NCBI GenBank assembly: GCA_946803715.1 | Contig: CAMPET010000137.1 | Coordinates: 1-64,000, forward strand | Source of the DNA: Beroe ovata | Taxonomy: Eukaryota > Ctenophora > Nuda > Beroida > Beroidae | Length of the DNA: 64,000 nt | Direction of reading: 5' to 3' | Shown: piece after piece, positions 12,786 to 25,600 of the stretch | Position numbering within the stretch: position 1 is the stretch's first letter | Layout of the letters: each line of letters begins with the position of its first letter | Notes under the pieces: generated by a model | Database searches by the model: none | Told to the model about the DNA's origin: nothing | What the model saw: only the letters and a program-made list of their open reading frames with translations | Position numbers and translations under genes: made by a program

Positions 12786-14690
12786 TTGTGCTAATAATCT
12801 TATGAAAATCCGATCAACCAATTTCAGCTGTACAATGCAAATGAAGGTTCATACAATGACGATGATGGTGATGAAACCGATCACACGATGTCACACAAAA
12901 GTTAGAACTTCAAAAGTCACGCAAAAGTGGGAACTTCTCGGAAAAATGGAGGTCATATAATTTTCCTAGATTTCCCTAATAATCATGATCTTACCTAGAC
13001 TGGAATTCGAATAATCCACGAAATTCCTCACAAATGCAATTAGCTGTAGCTCTCACGAGACAGAACCCGAAACACTATAATTAGGGAGTAATGACTTCGA
13101 TCAAAGGATCTAGTGATATCACCAGATCAAAATCTAGGAGAACATATTTATCACGGAGGAAGCAAAAGAATCGACCTGCAATCTTCAAATTCCAGGATGA
13201 TTACATTTATGCATTTAGCATAATCCAATCCTTAATCCAAATAAATACCTTCGTTTTGCACCTACTCAAGTTTCAATTTAAAAATTAGTCAAATTATTTA
13301 TTATATGACCTCCAAATAAACGTCGTTAATAAGGGCAGTAATTGTTAATATTAATCCGCATTTGAATTTCAAGTACGATAATTCGTATGGAAAATCACAC
13401 ACGTCATAACCAAAACACCCTTCACTCGAAATCATATTCCGCTCATAAACAAGAAGTAATTGCAGTTCAAGGTTTGGAAATATGGATGAGTATTGAGCAA
13501 TGTTGAATAGATAATGAACTAAAGATAATAAGATCATATCTCAGAATTTACAAAAGCAAATCCGAACTTATGATCCATGTAATTGACCCTTTGTATTCAG
13601 GAGATTCATGCGACGTTCATGGTCAACAAATTCAACTTTTTACTAATGAGTTTTGTGAATGTGAACTGACTAGATATATGTTCTGCAATCATGAACGAAA
13701 GTCTTACATTAAGATTGACATTAAGATTTGCTTTGATGAGTGGTTAAAGTAGATGAGGGTCATCAATGATATTATCGTTCTCAATGTAGTTAATATGTTT
13801 TTCAGAGAATTAAACGTCCACAAAAGCACAGTTCCTGTAAAATAACTTCGTAAAAACATGCCAACTTTTCCACAAAATCATCAAGGAAGTAACAGCTACT
13901 GATCCCACAAGATATGAGATCCGCATTGCACCTATATAACTTACCTATATAACTTATTTTGGGTGATATGTCGTAATCTGGCGTTTCCTATGACATCATA
14001 TCAATAGGTTTTGAGGTTAAACAACCTGATGGCTTCGGATATATATAAACCTCAACTTCAACTTGACAAAAGCAGTGAAAAGAATTAAACTTTGGGCTGG
14101 CGCTGTGAACAAATATATATTATGAGAGTTATTGTAGCAGATTACGTAATAAAATTTGGGAAAAATTCCTGAAAATTGCTCCTAACACAGGTGTTGATTT
14201 CGCTATAATTTCAATGAAGTAGATGATTAAAGAGAATTATATTACATAGCTGACTTGATGAAATTTTACTGACATTTCATAAAGGAAATAAGCTATATAC
14301 TCAGGAATGTCAAAACGTATTGGTGAAGTATGCAACCTTACTACGTAATGGAGTACTAAACTGAAAACATACTTCGCACTGTTGGATGGGTCCCTACCCT
14401 ATTTAGCTTGAGGATGAAACCAGTGTCGTCTCATCTCTTACGTATACCAACCTACCTCCTTATGAAAATTGAAATAATATGTGCCCCGCGCCAGATGGTG
14501 TCATTCGCATCTCAAACTATCATAATTTAGGGCACGGTGCAGTGAACCTTAGTTTTATTAGATAGACAATTTAAAGACGAAATTCGAGCAATAAACAATC
14601 CACGTCTATTTTCTTAACAAAGTGCTGCAGAATTTCATGGGCACAAAAGGATAGCAAAACGTTCTTTCTGGAATGTTATTTTAGGTGTGG

Positions 14691-14691
14691 N
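14691..14691. other. Single-N join
   Basis: One N in AT-rich sequence. I see no flanking duplication. Confidence 0.9.
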
Positions 14692-16719
14692 TTTGCTATT
14701 GTAAGTTCGTGTTTTTGTGCTTTTCGAACCGTGATCTTATACTTCTAACAGCATTGAATAATCCAGATAATAATAAACTGTAAATTTTCTAATTAAAGTA
14801 AGTATTTCTATCAAAGGCAGGGGTTATATTTTGTGGGAAAAACCCAACCACAAAGTAAATTATAAACCCCGAAATATGTGACATTTGTAGACAGATTGTG
14901 ACGAGGTTAGCTCATGCCTATATTTAGAATATCATATACCTACCACAGCTATTTATGTTGTAGATAAAATTATGCCAGTGACGTTGGATCGTAGTTAATA
15001 TAGTAACGTTGGATCGTGATGATCTGGCAATAGCTCCAGAATTCTTGCCTCATCTCCATATTATATTCTCTCATTTGAATAAACTCTAAAATTCGTAGCG
15101 GGTCACCAAATTGGGGGTTTGTAGTATCACAGGTAAAGTGACAGAGGAAGATACCTATATTAGCCACAAGGAACTTCACGGGCAATTCTTATTCAAATTA
15201 GCTGCATCATTGTCGTTATAGAATGAACCACACCCTATTCTATAACCTGAGGGTGTTGATCTGGGTTCTCTCAGATCTCGGCTAATGACAGTTCAAAGAC
15301 GTGGGATCTGGGATATCTAGTGTCTTTAGTCTGATCTCACTCTCAACATAATAGTGTAAGTGTAGGTACCTATGTCTCTACGTGTATCCTATCCTCAAGA
15401 AACACTGTGACTGAAGATGAAATGGGTACCTATTTCAAGTTCATGATTTGTCTATGGTGATTGGTTAGTCCTTTGATAGGCCAATGGTAAGTGAATGATA
15501 GTCAATATTGTGTTCGTGATATAGGTGCCTATCCGCGCGCTTACTATTCAAAATGACAATATCATTCCGAGTGAACAAACAAAGAGAATTCGTGACTTGG
15601 CAAATAGAGGAGAAGGAATTCGGGGAAAATGAAATCCTGCATTTCCTGATCATGAACATGATAATATGTAGCTTGTGAAAAATTCGAGAAATTTTAATGC
15701 GATTTGGCGTAACCGCAGTGAAATACTGGGGGAGCAAGACTCAAATTTCTCAAAAACGTGACACCGAGACTAACAGCGAAAATTATTCTCAATCCAACAT
15801 ATTTATATTTAGGTAATTGTGCTCAATTATGAGATAAGTGTGCTCCTTTGTAGCATGATCACAGTCATCAAGTACGTCATTTTACCAACATAGAACAAAT
15901 TTTGAATGGGTATCATTATCACCACAGATTAGAGAATTTATTCGATGGTTAATCCAGCCCATCCAGCGAAAATACGTCAATCGGCAATCCTATGGTAGCA
16001 TTTAGGTGTCACGGAAATCGACTGACCACGATCACTGCGTCACCCTGCTACGTTACGTTTGTGAGATTTTGTTGTGTCACCCTAATTTACGGTCTGTTAG
16101 GACACTGTTAGGTAGAATGCTGTTGAGGATAAACTACATTGTACCAGTCTTATTCAAGTTTAAGGCGCCTTGAAACGTGCCCTAATGTTATCAAATCACA
16201 TATTTGTGGCGCTACGTACCAACATATTTCAAAACACCGCCACACGCTGACACAAAGCTCCTGTATCCCAGCATGATATGATAGGAATTCCATCATGATC
16301 TCTGTGTACCACTTCTGTACCAGCTGGAAGACATACCATTTAATCAGCTCCAATTTCAAGATCCCAACTTCATCTTCCCAGTTACTGAGGTCTTCCCAAT
16401 TCATGAGGTCTGAAGAAAAGATAAGATCCAATGGAGCATGACACTGCTTACTGCACTCAACTATGAACCACTCTCCTTTGACACCGTTTTGCCTTAGCAT
16501 CATTGGACACCGGCATGCAACATTGGGGTTCAAAGCTACAACGCGAACACCAATGCCTACAAACGTACTTTCTCGCGCGCTCTAAGAAATTGTCTTCGCG
16601 CGCGACACGACCAACAAACCAGAATTTTTTGTGCGACCGATAATTTTGGGACATTGCAAGTCGAGTTTTTGTGGCAATCCCTCCTACCACTCTCAATCAT
16701 ATAATCGATGCCTATGACA

Positions 16720-16960
16720 CATCATACCTCTGACATCACTCATCTTGACACCACTTCTGTTCTCCACCACTTTCAGCCACCATTCACCAATACCCTATTA
16801 CATCGTTAGCGTCGAAAGTCTCTTCACACCACTGTTGGTTCATGCCTGTTCAGACACCACTCATTGACACCACTTTGCTCTGAAACCACTTCGCTCTCAC
16901 ACCATACTCCGTTGACACCACTTTGTTCTGAAACCACGTCTCCTTGGCACCACTTTCTCC
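16720..16960 (-). repeat. AGTGGTGTCAA-type minisatellite array
   Basis: About eight degenerate copies of TTGACACCACTTTGCTC-like units, some with 'aaacc' or 'cacacc' variants, in the minus orientation. Confidence 0.75.
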
Positions 16961-17787
16961 CAATCAACTAATCAACTATCGAGCTATACTGTGAAATCAA
17001 GCAGCCGAATAACAAAAGTAACAGCAATCTTATTTAACTCCAGTTTAAACAGCAGTTACGATATCTGTAATCGGGCACACTTCACTGATTATTCTCGGCA
17101 ATGCAGACAATGGATTCAGACGCCCATTTTAACTGTTTACACGAGTATTTAGATTGTAGAGGCGTAACTACTTGTAACAGATTACGAAATACTTAGAACA
17201 GTAGGGCTAGAGATGTTTCTCTGCCCTTTTCAAAGTGCTGGAATTGACGATTTACTCTCCTAACTCTCACCTTTATATTCGCCCAGGGCTCAGAATCGCC
17301 CAGAATGTACTGGACATGCAAATAAACCCCACTTATTGCTATGGAGCGTGCAACAATGGAAAGTTGAGAGGATGACATCTTCCTTTGTTATTTTAGATTC
17401 AACTCCTATATCAGTAGTAGGGAACATTCTTTGACATCTCCGTGACGTCATGCACAGTCGAATCCTCTGTGGGTACACGTGCGTCGCAGCTTTGTTCAAA
17501 ATAGACACGCCCATAATATATAGCCAATCTTGAGAACGTCATCGTAGTTGATGTCACAAGATGGATTCCAATTGAACCGAGCCACCTGGGTAGACCCAAA
17601 CATCGGAATTCCAAAAAACCAAACAAACACGTGTGAAACATATCGTGGTTGGACGTCGCAAATATAGTAGAGAGGGCAACATACTACTCTCTTCTCACGA
17701 CTATAAGTAACACCAGTTACAGCAGCAATATCACCACAGTAGCAACAATAACATCAAAAGCAACACACACAAGTTTCACCATTACCC

Positions 17788-17788
17788 N
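17788..17788. other. Single-N join at a poly-C run
   Basis: The N lies two bases before a run of about 13 C residues, a typical place for a sequencing break. Confidence 0.9.
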
Positions 17789-18933
17789 ATAACCCCCCCC
17801 CCCCTATTTCTTTCGTGACACAATTCATAATTACAACACAGTTTATTATATTAGTATTACCAAGTACAGGATAGGGAAGATCTTGTGAGATCATTCGGCA
17901 TTGTCTACACTCATTCTTGACCACTGTTAAACCAAGTTCGGTTAAATACATAACTGACAACGCCCATATTCCACATTATCATGCCCTATCTCCAATTTAT
18001 CATAACTGTAAACTGAATACCTAATGTCAGAAATATCATTTTGTCCTCAGCCCCTAAAAACTGTTCACATAAGTTCTAATTTGTGTGTCTGTAACTCCAC
18101 AAGGTAGTTGCTCCTTTATAATCCACTTCAATAGAGCGACAGTCAGTGTACCACAAACCGCCATATTGTATTCAAACATTCTCTTCAGTACTCATATACT
18201 TATGGTACACGTCTATAAAAAGGGCGTGAGCATTCGCACGCCCCAATACTACTTCTCATTTCAAAATCGATGATCCGGGTCATCTGCTTTATATGGTTCA
18301 TTATCGAGATGATGGAAAGAACTCGGTAGAGTCTATCCTCACACTATCTTGCTCACCTCAAGTCATTTTGAGAGGGGCACGGTCATTATGCAGTTATTGC
18401 AAGACCCCTGGCGTCTGCTTTTATGTGCGTCATGCTCCTTTATAAACATGGGTGAGTGATAATTGGTGTGATGGAGCCAATTAACGTATTACATAACGAG
18501 GCTGGGCTCAGGAGTCATTATTCGAGGCAGGAATCATTATTTGAGACAGACATGAAATATGGGACGTGTTCAAACTATGTTATGTACTGAAATGGAATAT
18601 ATTATGCAGTGTAAAGTGTTCAAATTGAACCCTAGATCTAGGAACAAAGGGCAAGCAGTTCAAGTTTGCGTTTATATTCTTTAGTATTCTTGAATTCGGT
18701 AAAAAACAATGAAACATCCTGTAGAGAATGAATTTCCTCATACCATAGAAAACATAATATAATAGCTACAAAAATTTCCATGGGCTTCATATATTTCATA
18801 GCTAAAACACATAAAAAGCAAGCATTTCACTCAAAGGAATAGAACCTGGAAGCAAATATTAAAAATTTTTCCCGCATATGATCTCCCTCAAAATCTTTCC
18901 CTCTCCTGATCAAAGTTTTCCCTATCCTCACTA

Positions 18934-19640
18934 TTACTCGAAGTATGGGAAGGAGGAGTCGCAGGTTGGGATGTCACACGTGGCGTACCGTATCCAGTGA
19001 TTCATGGTATAGCACCAGGGACCAGGAGCACTCTTGGGTGACGGGTTCCTGTACGGAGGGAAAAGTATGTGTCAGTCATTCGAAAATTTTAGTTGGTTTT
19101 CTTTGAACTCGAGAGTGTCAACTGATATTTGGGTCAATTTGGACTTTGACTATAATATACAATTTTACACGAATTCACATTAATAGGAGCTTCGGAAGAA
19201 TCGCGTATTCTTCACAAATTTCCTGGCAAGACCGACCTGCAGTAGTTGTTCTCTCCAATCCCAAACATCTGAGTGTTGTAAGAGGACGGATGATAGCCGC
19301 TAACATGCGGGTAGTCTCTATTCCACGCCTGTGAGAAGTGGGAAATAGTCAGTGGGGAGGTAGTATAAGAGCTGAAAATGTGTGTCTTACTTTGCAAGAG
19401 AGTTCCTCACCCAATAATAGGGGATTCATATCCCATGTAATATTGAAAATTGCCGCCCTGAACCACCTGAACCCAACACGTGACCCCTACCTGACAAGCG
19501 ATGCTCTCCCCAGACTCCCCCTTCACAGAGTTCACCAGACCTCTATATCCTGATCCATCTCCAGCTGAACACTGGACATCCCAGATACACTTGGGTATTC
19601 CACAGGGAGAGTCCACAATTTCACCCTTGCTGTTCTTAAC
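18934..19640 (-). other. Complete kringle domain (exons 25-27)
   Basis: Read in order: VQC then GDGSGYRG, ESIAC, AWNRDYPH, ENNYCRNP, GPWCYT, RYATC and DIPTC. These match the six kringle cysteines (1-6, 2-4, 3-5 pairing in known kringles) and the hallmark YCRNP and PWCYT motifs. Introns fall just after the second cysteine and within the CRN codon of the fourth landmark, so exon 26 (19237-19328) encodes precisely the central loop. Confidence 0.9.
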
Positions 19641-22600
19641 CTGCGGGCGGGGAAAGGGTGGAGGTGATTGGTCAGATTGGAGGAATAGGATGAATGTGTA
19701 GTTTGCAGGGGATGGAGAGTGGGGCGTTGGGGAATCGGAGTTGCTTTAGGGGGGATTGGGGACTTTGGAATGTTTTTATGTTCTCTTCATCGTAAACATC
19801 AATATCACAGACGTGGAAGGAAAATTTCCTCATTGAAACAGGCATACCGTGTTCTTTGTTATGGTCGTACCTTGCAGTGTGGTCCCATATCCTGTCCATC
19901 CACATTCCTACACACAGACGAGACACACTGTGTCCCAGTCTTATCAGTCTCCTGATACCCCGCAAACCGGGCCCCATGGTCCTCAGTGTCTTTGTAGCAG
20001 TACACGTTGGCTATCATAGGTTCGATGATGACTTTCATTCCGGAACCAGAAACACTCACTTGTTCGTTCTGAGAGTGGGTTTGAAGTTATTTCTCACAAC
20101 CAATTCCAAGCGTTGATCAAATCTTTCACATTGGATCCCTTTTTTCGATTTCCTGAACTAACCAATTCGTAACCATGGTAACCACGCCCACCTGTTTCAC
20201 CGTGAGGTACTCCATGTTGGGGTGCTCTGAGTTTCTCAGGTACCAGTTACCACCTGTCGCTTTCACAGTCAGTGTACCCGTGAACTCAATGATTGAAGTG
20301 TCTGTCAGACTTTCCGACTTGCCTGAGGAGTTTATTGGATTTAATGATTCATGGATTTTACAGTTTGTAAGTGATTTTCGTGGATCTAAAAAGAGATTGT
20401 TAAAGATATGGCTTGATGGCCGATAGGTTTCCGATTCCCCGACCCTCCCTCAATAGTCAATCAATGAGGGACTTCATCTACTTGAACAAATCAATACAAT
20501 CACGCCCTACCTTTGATCAAGTTGTCCCCCTTGGTGATTTCATAAGTGAGGAGAGGTCCGATACAATCGGTAGCACTGACCGATCCCTTTCTGTAGGTGG
20601 TGTAAGTCCTGTTGTTTGGACACGAGATACAACTCACGGCTCCTGTTGGCGGTAGGTGTGGTCATTATGACGAGGTTTATACCGAGCATATTCCGACCCA
20701 GATATTTGGATATATCTCGGAATTGATAGGACAACATTTTTGTTTCATTTTCCGTTGGAAAAGTCTCCCTCTAACCAGCTTTATCCTGGTATGATCCCTT
20801 AGCACATGAATCACACTTTGTCTGTCCACTCTTTCCCTGGGACGTTCCCTTTATACACGTACTACACGTCTTACTCCCAGACTTCTCAGAATAACTGCCT
20901 GAAGAGAAGTACAGTTCTTATATCTGAACCCAGATCCGATGATTTTTCCCTGGATTCGTTGCGATGGTAATTGGTAACTTTAATAACTCCATGGCAACTC
21001 GCTTAATTGTCATGGTATTTCATTTATCACCATGGCAACTCGCTCCTTCATACCTGGATCACACAGTGAACAAGTAGCAGATCCCGTCTTATCAGCATAA
21101 GATCCCGGACTGCACTCTGTACAGGAAGTAGAGTTATCAGCCGAACTGCTGCCCGCTTCACACGATTTACACACTGCTGAACCAGTTTCTGATGAGTAGG
21201 ACCCAGCTTTGCACATTGCACATGCTTTGGTACTCGCTGAGTAGGAGCCTGCGGGAGTGGTTCAGAGAGAGGTGGAATCATGGAAATTCAGAGAGGGTGT
21301 GGTTGGGTGTCAAAGAGGGAATAGTGGAAATTCAGAGGAGGACTTCTCTAACGATGGATATTGCTTATACCTGCAGGGCAGGCTGTGCAGTTGGCTGACC
21401 CAGCATCGGCAGCTATGTTCCCAGCTGTGCAGTCAGAGCAGCTGGATGCCCCAGCTTTGTTATCGGTGGAAGTGCCAGCTGCACATTTGGAGCAGGATCC
21501 AGTACCGGGATCAGCTGAAAACTGTCCTGGAGGGGGAGCCGGGTTGACAAATTCGTTGTTCCTAATTCATATCGTGATTGAGCAAAAATAGACGTTAGGA
21601 AGGTAGGCCCCTGACGCATTTTCGCGCGTTCCGTCTACGCAACATTGCGATTAGGGAAGAGCTGTTCACTAACCTGCTGGACACGCTGTACACGAATCCT
21701 CCCCTCTGACCCCCTGAGTTGAGTACCCGGCCTCACAAGGTGTGCACTCTGCCGCACCCTTCTCGGAGGAGATTGTCCCCGCAGCACACAGATTACACAT
21801 CGTGGCATTGGCTATGGAGAATGATCCCTTGGAGCAGAGAGGACAAGAAACTGTCCCGTTTTTGGGGGAATATGATCCTGCTTCGCATCCTGTACACACT
21901 GCAGAGCCTGTAAAATGGAGAGCTGGGTGTCAAACAAAGCTTCTCCTGGAATTTGCTAGATTTGTGGACCTATCTATCATAGGACTGATGAGTTTCGAAG
22001 TGACGTGACATACAGCACCTCAGGAGAGCGAGTCAGGGCCTAAATTCGACCTGGAATCGATTCAGCGTCCAAAATTACCCAGGAATCGATGGTATTTACA
22101 GCGAAATTCAACCAAAAAAGTTTTCGTCGAATATCGGATCTCAGTATCGGTAGAAATGTAATCGATGATGCCCACACTTTTGTACGTCATTTTTGAAGGT
22201 CTTTAATGGAGGTCAAACAGGCACTTGGGACTCCAATTTCTCACCAAATCATCTCTCCTACTTTCATACTACCAGTAACAACTCTTTTCATGACCAAGTG
22301 AGATCCACACTTGCCGGAAAGCCACATCCAAATCACGATTTCAAACCCGTGGGAAGCTAAAGGTGCAAAAACATGAAAATCACTGGGACACACCGACACC
22401 AAAAATTATTTTACCTGAAAATATAGTGGGAATGAGTGTTTCTGGCTTATTTTTTGACGTAGAATCCGAATCTGGAAGAATTATTAAGCTATCTCATCGA
22501 AAAATAGGTCAAAAATTGCATTTTCGTCTCACATGTGAGACTATATGTCCCGTGGCAGATAGCGCCTCAGGGAAGCAAGATAGGGCTAAAATTCGATCAG

Positions 22601-25600
22601 GAATCGATTCAGCGTCCAAAAATACATAGGAATCGATGGTATTTACATAAAAATCGACCAAAAAAGTTTTCGTCGAATATCGGATCTCAGTATCGGTAGA
22701 AATGTTATCGATGATGCCCACACTTTTGTACGTCATTTTTGAAGGTCTCTAATGGAGGTTAAACAGGCACCTGGGACACCAATTTCTCACCAAGTCATCT
22801 CTCCTACTCTCATACTACAAGTGACGACTCTTTTCATGACTATGTGAGATCCGCACTTGCCGTAGAGCCACGCCCAAATCACGATCTCAAACCCGTGGGA
22901 AGCTAAAGGTGCAAAAACATGAAAATCACTGGGACACACCGACACCAAAAATTATTTTACCTGAAAATATAGTGGGAATAAGTGTTTCTGGCTTATTTTT
23001 TGACGTAGAATCCGAATCTGGAAGAATCATTAAGCTATCTCATCGAAAAATAGGTCAAAAATTGCATTTTCGTCTCACATGTGAGACTATATTTCCCGTG
23101 GCAGATAGCGCCTCAGGGAAGCAAGATAGGGCTAAAATTCGATCAGGAATCGATTCAGCGTCCAAAAATACGTACGAATCGACGGTATTTGTATTGAAAC
23201 TGAACAAAAAAACTTCATCGAATTTCCAAAATCAGTATTTGTAGGAAAGTGTAATCGATGGTGCCCACACTTTTGTACGTCATTTTTGAAGGACGAAGGT
23301 CTCTAATGGAGGTCAAACAGGCAGTTGGGACACCAATTTCTCACCAAATCATCTTTCCTACTCTCATACTACCAGTAAAAACTCTTTTCATGACCATGTG
23401 AGATTCACACTTGCCGTAAAGCCACGCCCAAATCACGATTTCAAATCCGTGGGAAGCTAAAGGTGCAAAAACACGAAAATCACTGGGACACACCGACACC
23501 AAAAATTATTTCACCTGAAAATATAGTGGGAATAAGTGTTTCTGGCTTATTTTTTGACGTAGAATCCGAATCTGGAAGAATTATTCAGCTATCTCTTCGA
23601 CAAATGGTCAAAAATTGCATTTTCGTCTAACATTTGAGACTCTAAGTCACGTGACAGACAGCACCTCAGGCAAGCGAGATATGGCTTTAATTTGACCGAG
23701 AATCGATTTAGCGTTTTCGGAAACTTTATAAATCTCTAAACCCACCGTTCTCTGCGGCATATGATCCGGGTGTACAGAGGATACACGCTGTGGCTCCGTC
23801 CTTGCCATTGGTAGAGGAGCCTGGTAGGCAGAGAGCACACACAGCACTTCCTGATTGTGGTTATTTGTGATGAACAGTGATTTTAGGATGATTGTTTTAT
23901 ATTGTCAATTTATCTGTCCATTCTCTGTATTAAAGTCTAAAATAGAGTTATCAAGTGCTTGAATGATAACGGGGCAGCTTCCATTTCTGGAAAGATGCCA
24001 GATTAGCTACCTTTCTCTGCGGACACGGCCCCAGCCGCGCATGCGGTACACGCTGTAGATCCAGTCTGGTTGTTGGTAGACGCTCCTGCGTCACACGCCG
24101 AACACTCCGCAGCTCCTGTGCCGTGAGATCACTGATCAGTTACCATGACTACCAGTTTTGTTACCATTATACCATAACATTTGCCATGATTCTGACCAGA
24201 AATTTGGCTTTGACGACCGAATAAAGCAGGACTGTTTCGTATGATGTGAATGATTTCAGGAATGAGTGAAGTGGTTGTGTCCTCCTACCCGCAGCCTCAG
24301 CAAAGTATCCCGCGATACAGGTTGTACAGGATGTCGACCCCTTCTCACCGTCTGTGGAGCTGCCCGCAGCACAGTCCGTACACGTGGCCGATCCTGTGTA
24401 AATGGGTTGCCATGGTGATCGGTATAGTGAGTGTACGGGAGAAAAGTTGTCATGGTTATGTGAGCACGTGCTCGAGCGGTTGTCATGGTGATGAGAGAGT
24501 GTCATGCGGTGATCGGTGAAATGAGTGTACCCACCCTTCTTTTCACTGATGGATCCCGCAGCACAAGGATCACACTTGCTGGCACCAGTCTTGTTATCGG
24601 TGGAAGTACCGGCATCACAGGGAGAACACGTGGCTGAACCCTTCGTCCCTGCATACTGTCCTGTGTGGAGGTTGTGATCATGATATGTGTCATTTCATCC
24701 CTAATTATAGCGACTATAGAATACAGATTATCGAGAGTGGTTGAAAAAAGGACTTAAGTAAATCCCCGGAATTCTATAGTTTGTCTAGTATCATGATTTC
24801 TCGGCTCATACCAGCATCACAGGGTGTGCACTCCGATGCCCCGCCCTTCCCCTCGGTAGAGTGTCCGACATGGCACTCCGAGCATTTGTCAGCGCCGTCT
24901 TTGTCAGCTATTGTACCAGCACTGCACTCAGTACAGGTCGTGGCGTTGCCTGTGGAGCACATATGTGAGCCTGATGTTTGGCATCTAGCCAATTGTGTCT
25001 CTTCTAAAAGGAACCCTCTGAAACTACTAAGCAAAGTTTTTTTCATGGATTTTTTTCCCACTCCCCCTAAAATTCCCTCTCCCCCTAAAATTTCGATTCT
25101 CATTAATCCATCCTGTGCACTGACCGGTGGAGTAGGTTCCCTTGGTACAGGTTTGGCAGGTGACAGTCCCATTCTTATCTGAGTAACTTCCCGCAGCACA
25201 TCCTTCACAGGTCGGCGAACCTAGGGGGAGAGACATGTTGTCGGTTATAGAGTATCGTTTTTTTCTCGAGGCATCGATACCATCAACTCATCAACCCGAT
25301 GGTAGAAAATTAGCATATGATATGATATTGATTGATGAAAAACCATTTCATCGGTCTCCCACAGTCTTACCAGTTTTGTCTGCGTAAGTCCCTGGCTTGC
25401 ACAGTCCACACACTGTTTGCCCAGGCTGATCATCAGTAGAGGATCCAGCATCGCACGCAGTACAGTTCGCTGCCCCCTCCGCAGCACTCACAGTCCCAGC
25501 TTCACACAGATCACAGGAGGATGCAGCAGATTTGTTGTCAGTGGAGGATCCCGCAGAACACTTGGAGCAAGAGGGTGTGCCCTTGTCAGCAGCATACTGA

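Larger units (their letters stand above)
10430..18930. other. 8.5 kb without a supported gene
   Basis: Long AT-rich intergenic DNA. It contains a (TG)n run with a sequencing gap, two minisatellite patches, two single-N joins (14691, 17788) and two X-box-like 14-mers (11651-11664, 11681-11694). The longest open stretch is a 127-codon minus frame at 16150-16533, with no splice signals and no recognisable family. Confidence 0.55.

Noticed and set aside
16150-16533. 127-codon minus-strand open frame
   Set aside because: No signal peptide, splice signals or recognisable motif; it overlaps another open frame of similar quality in AT-rich repeats.
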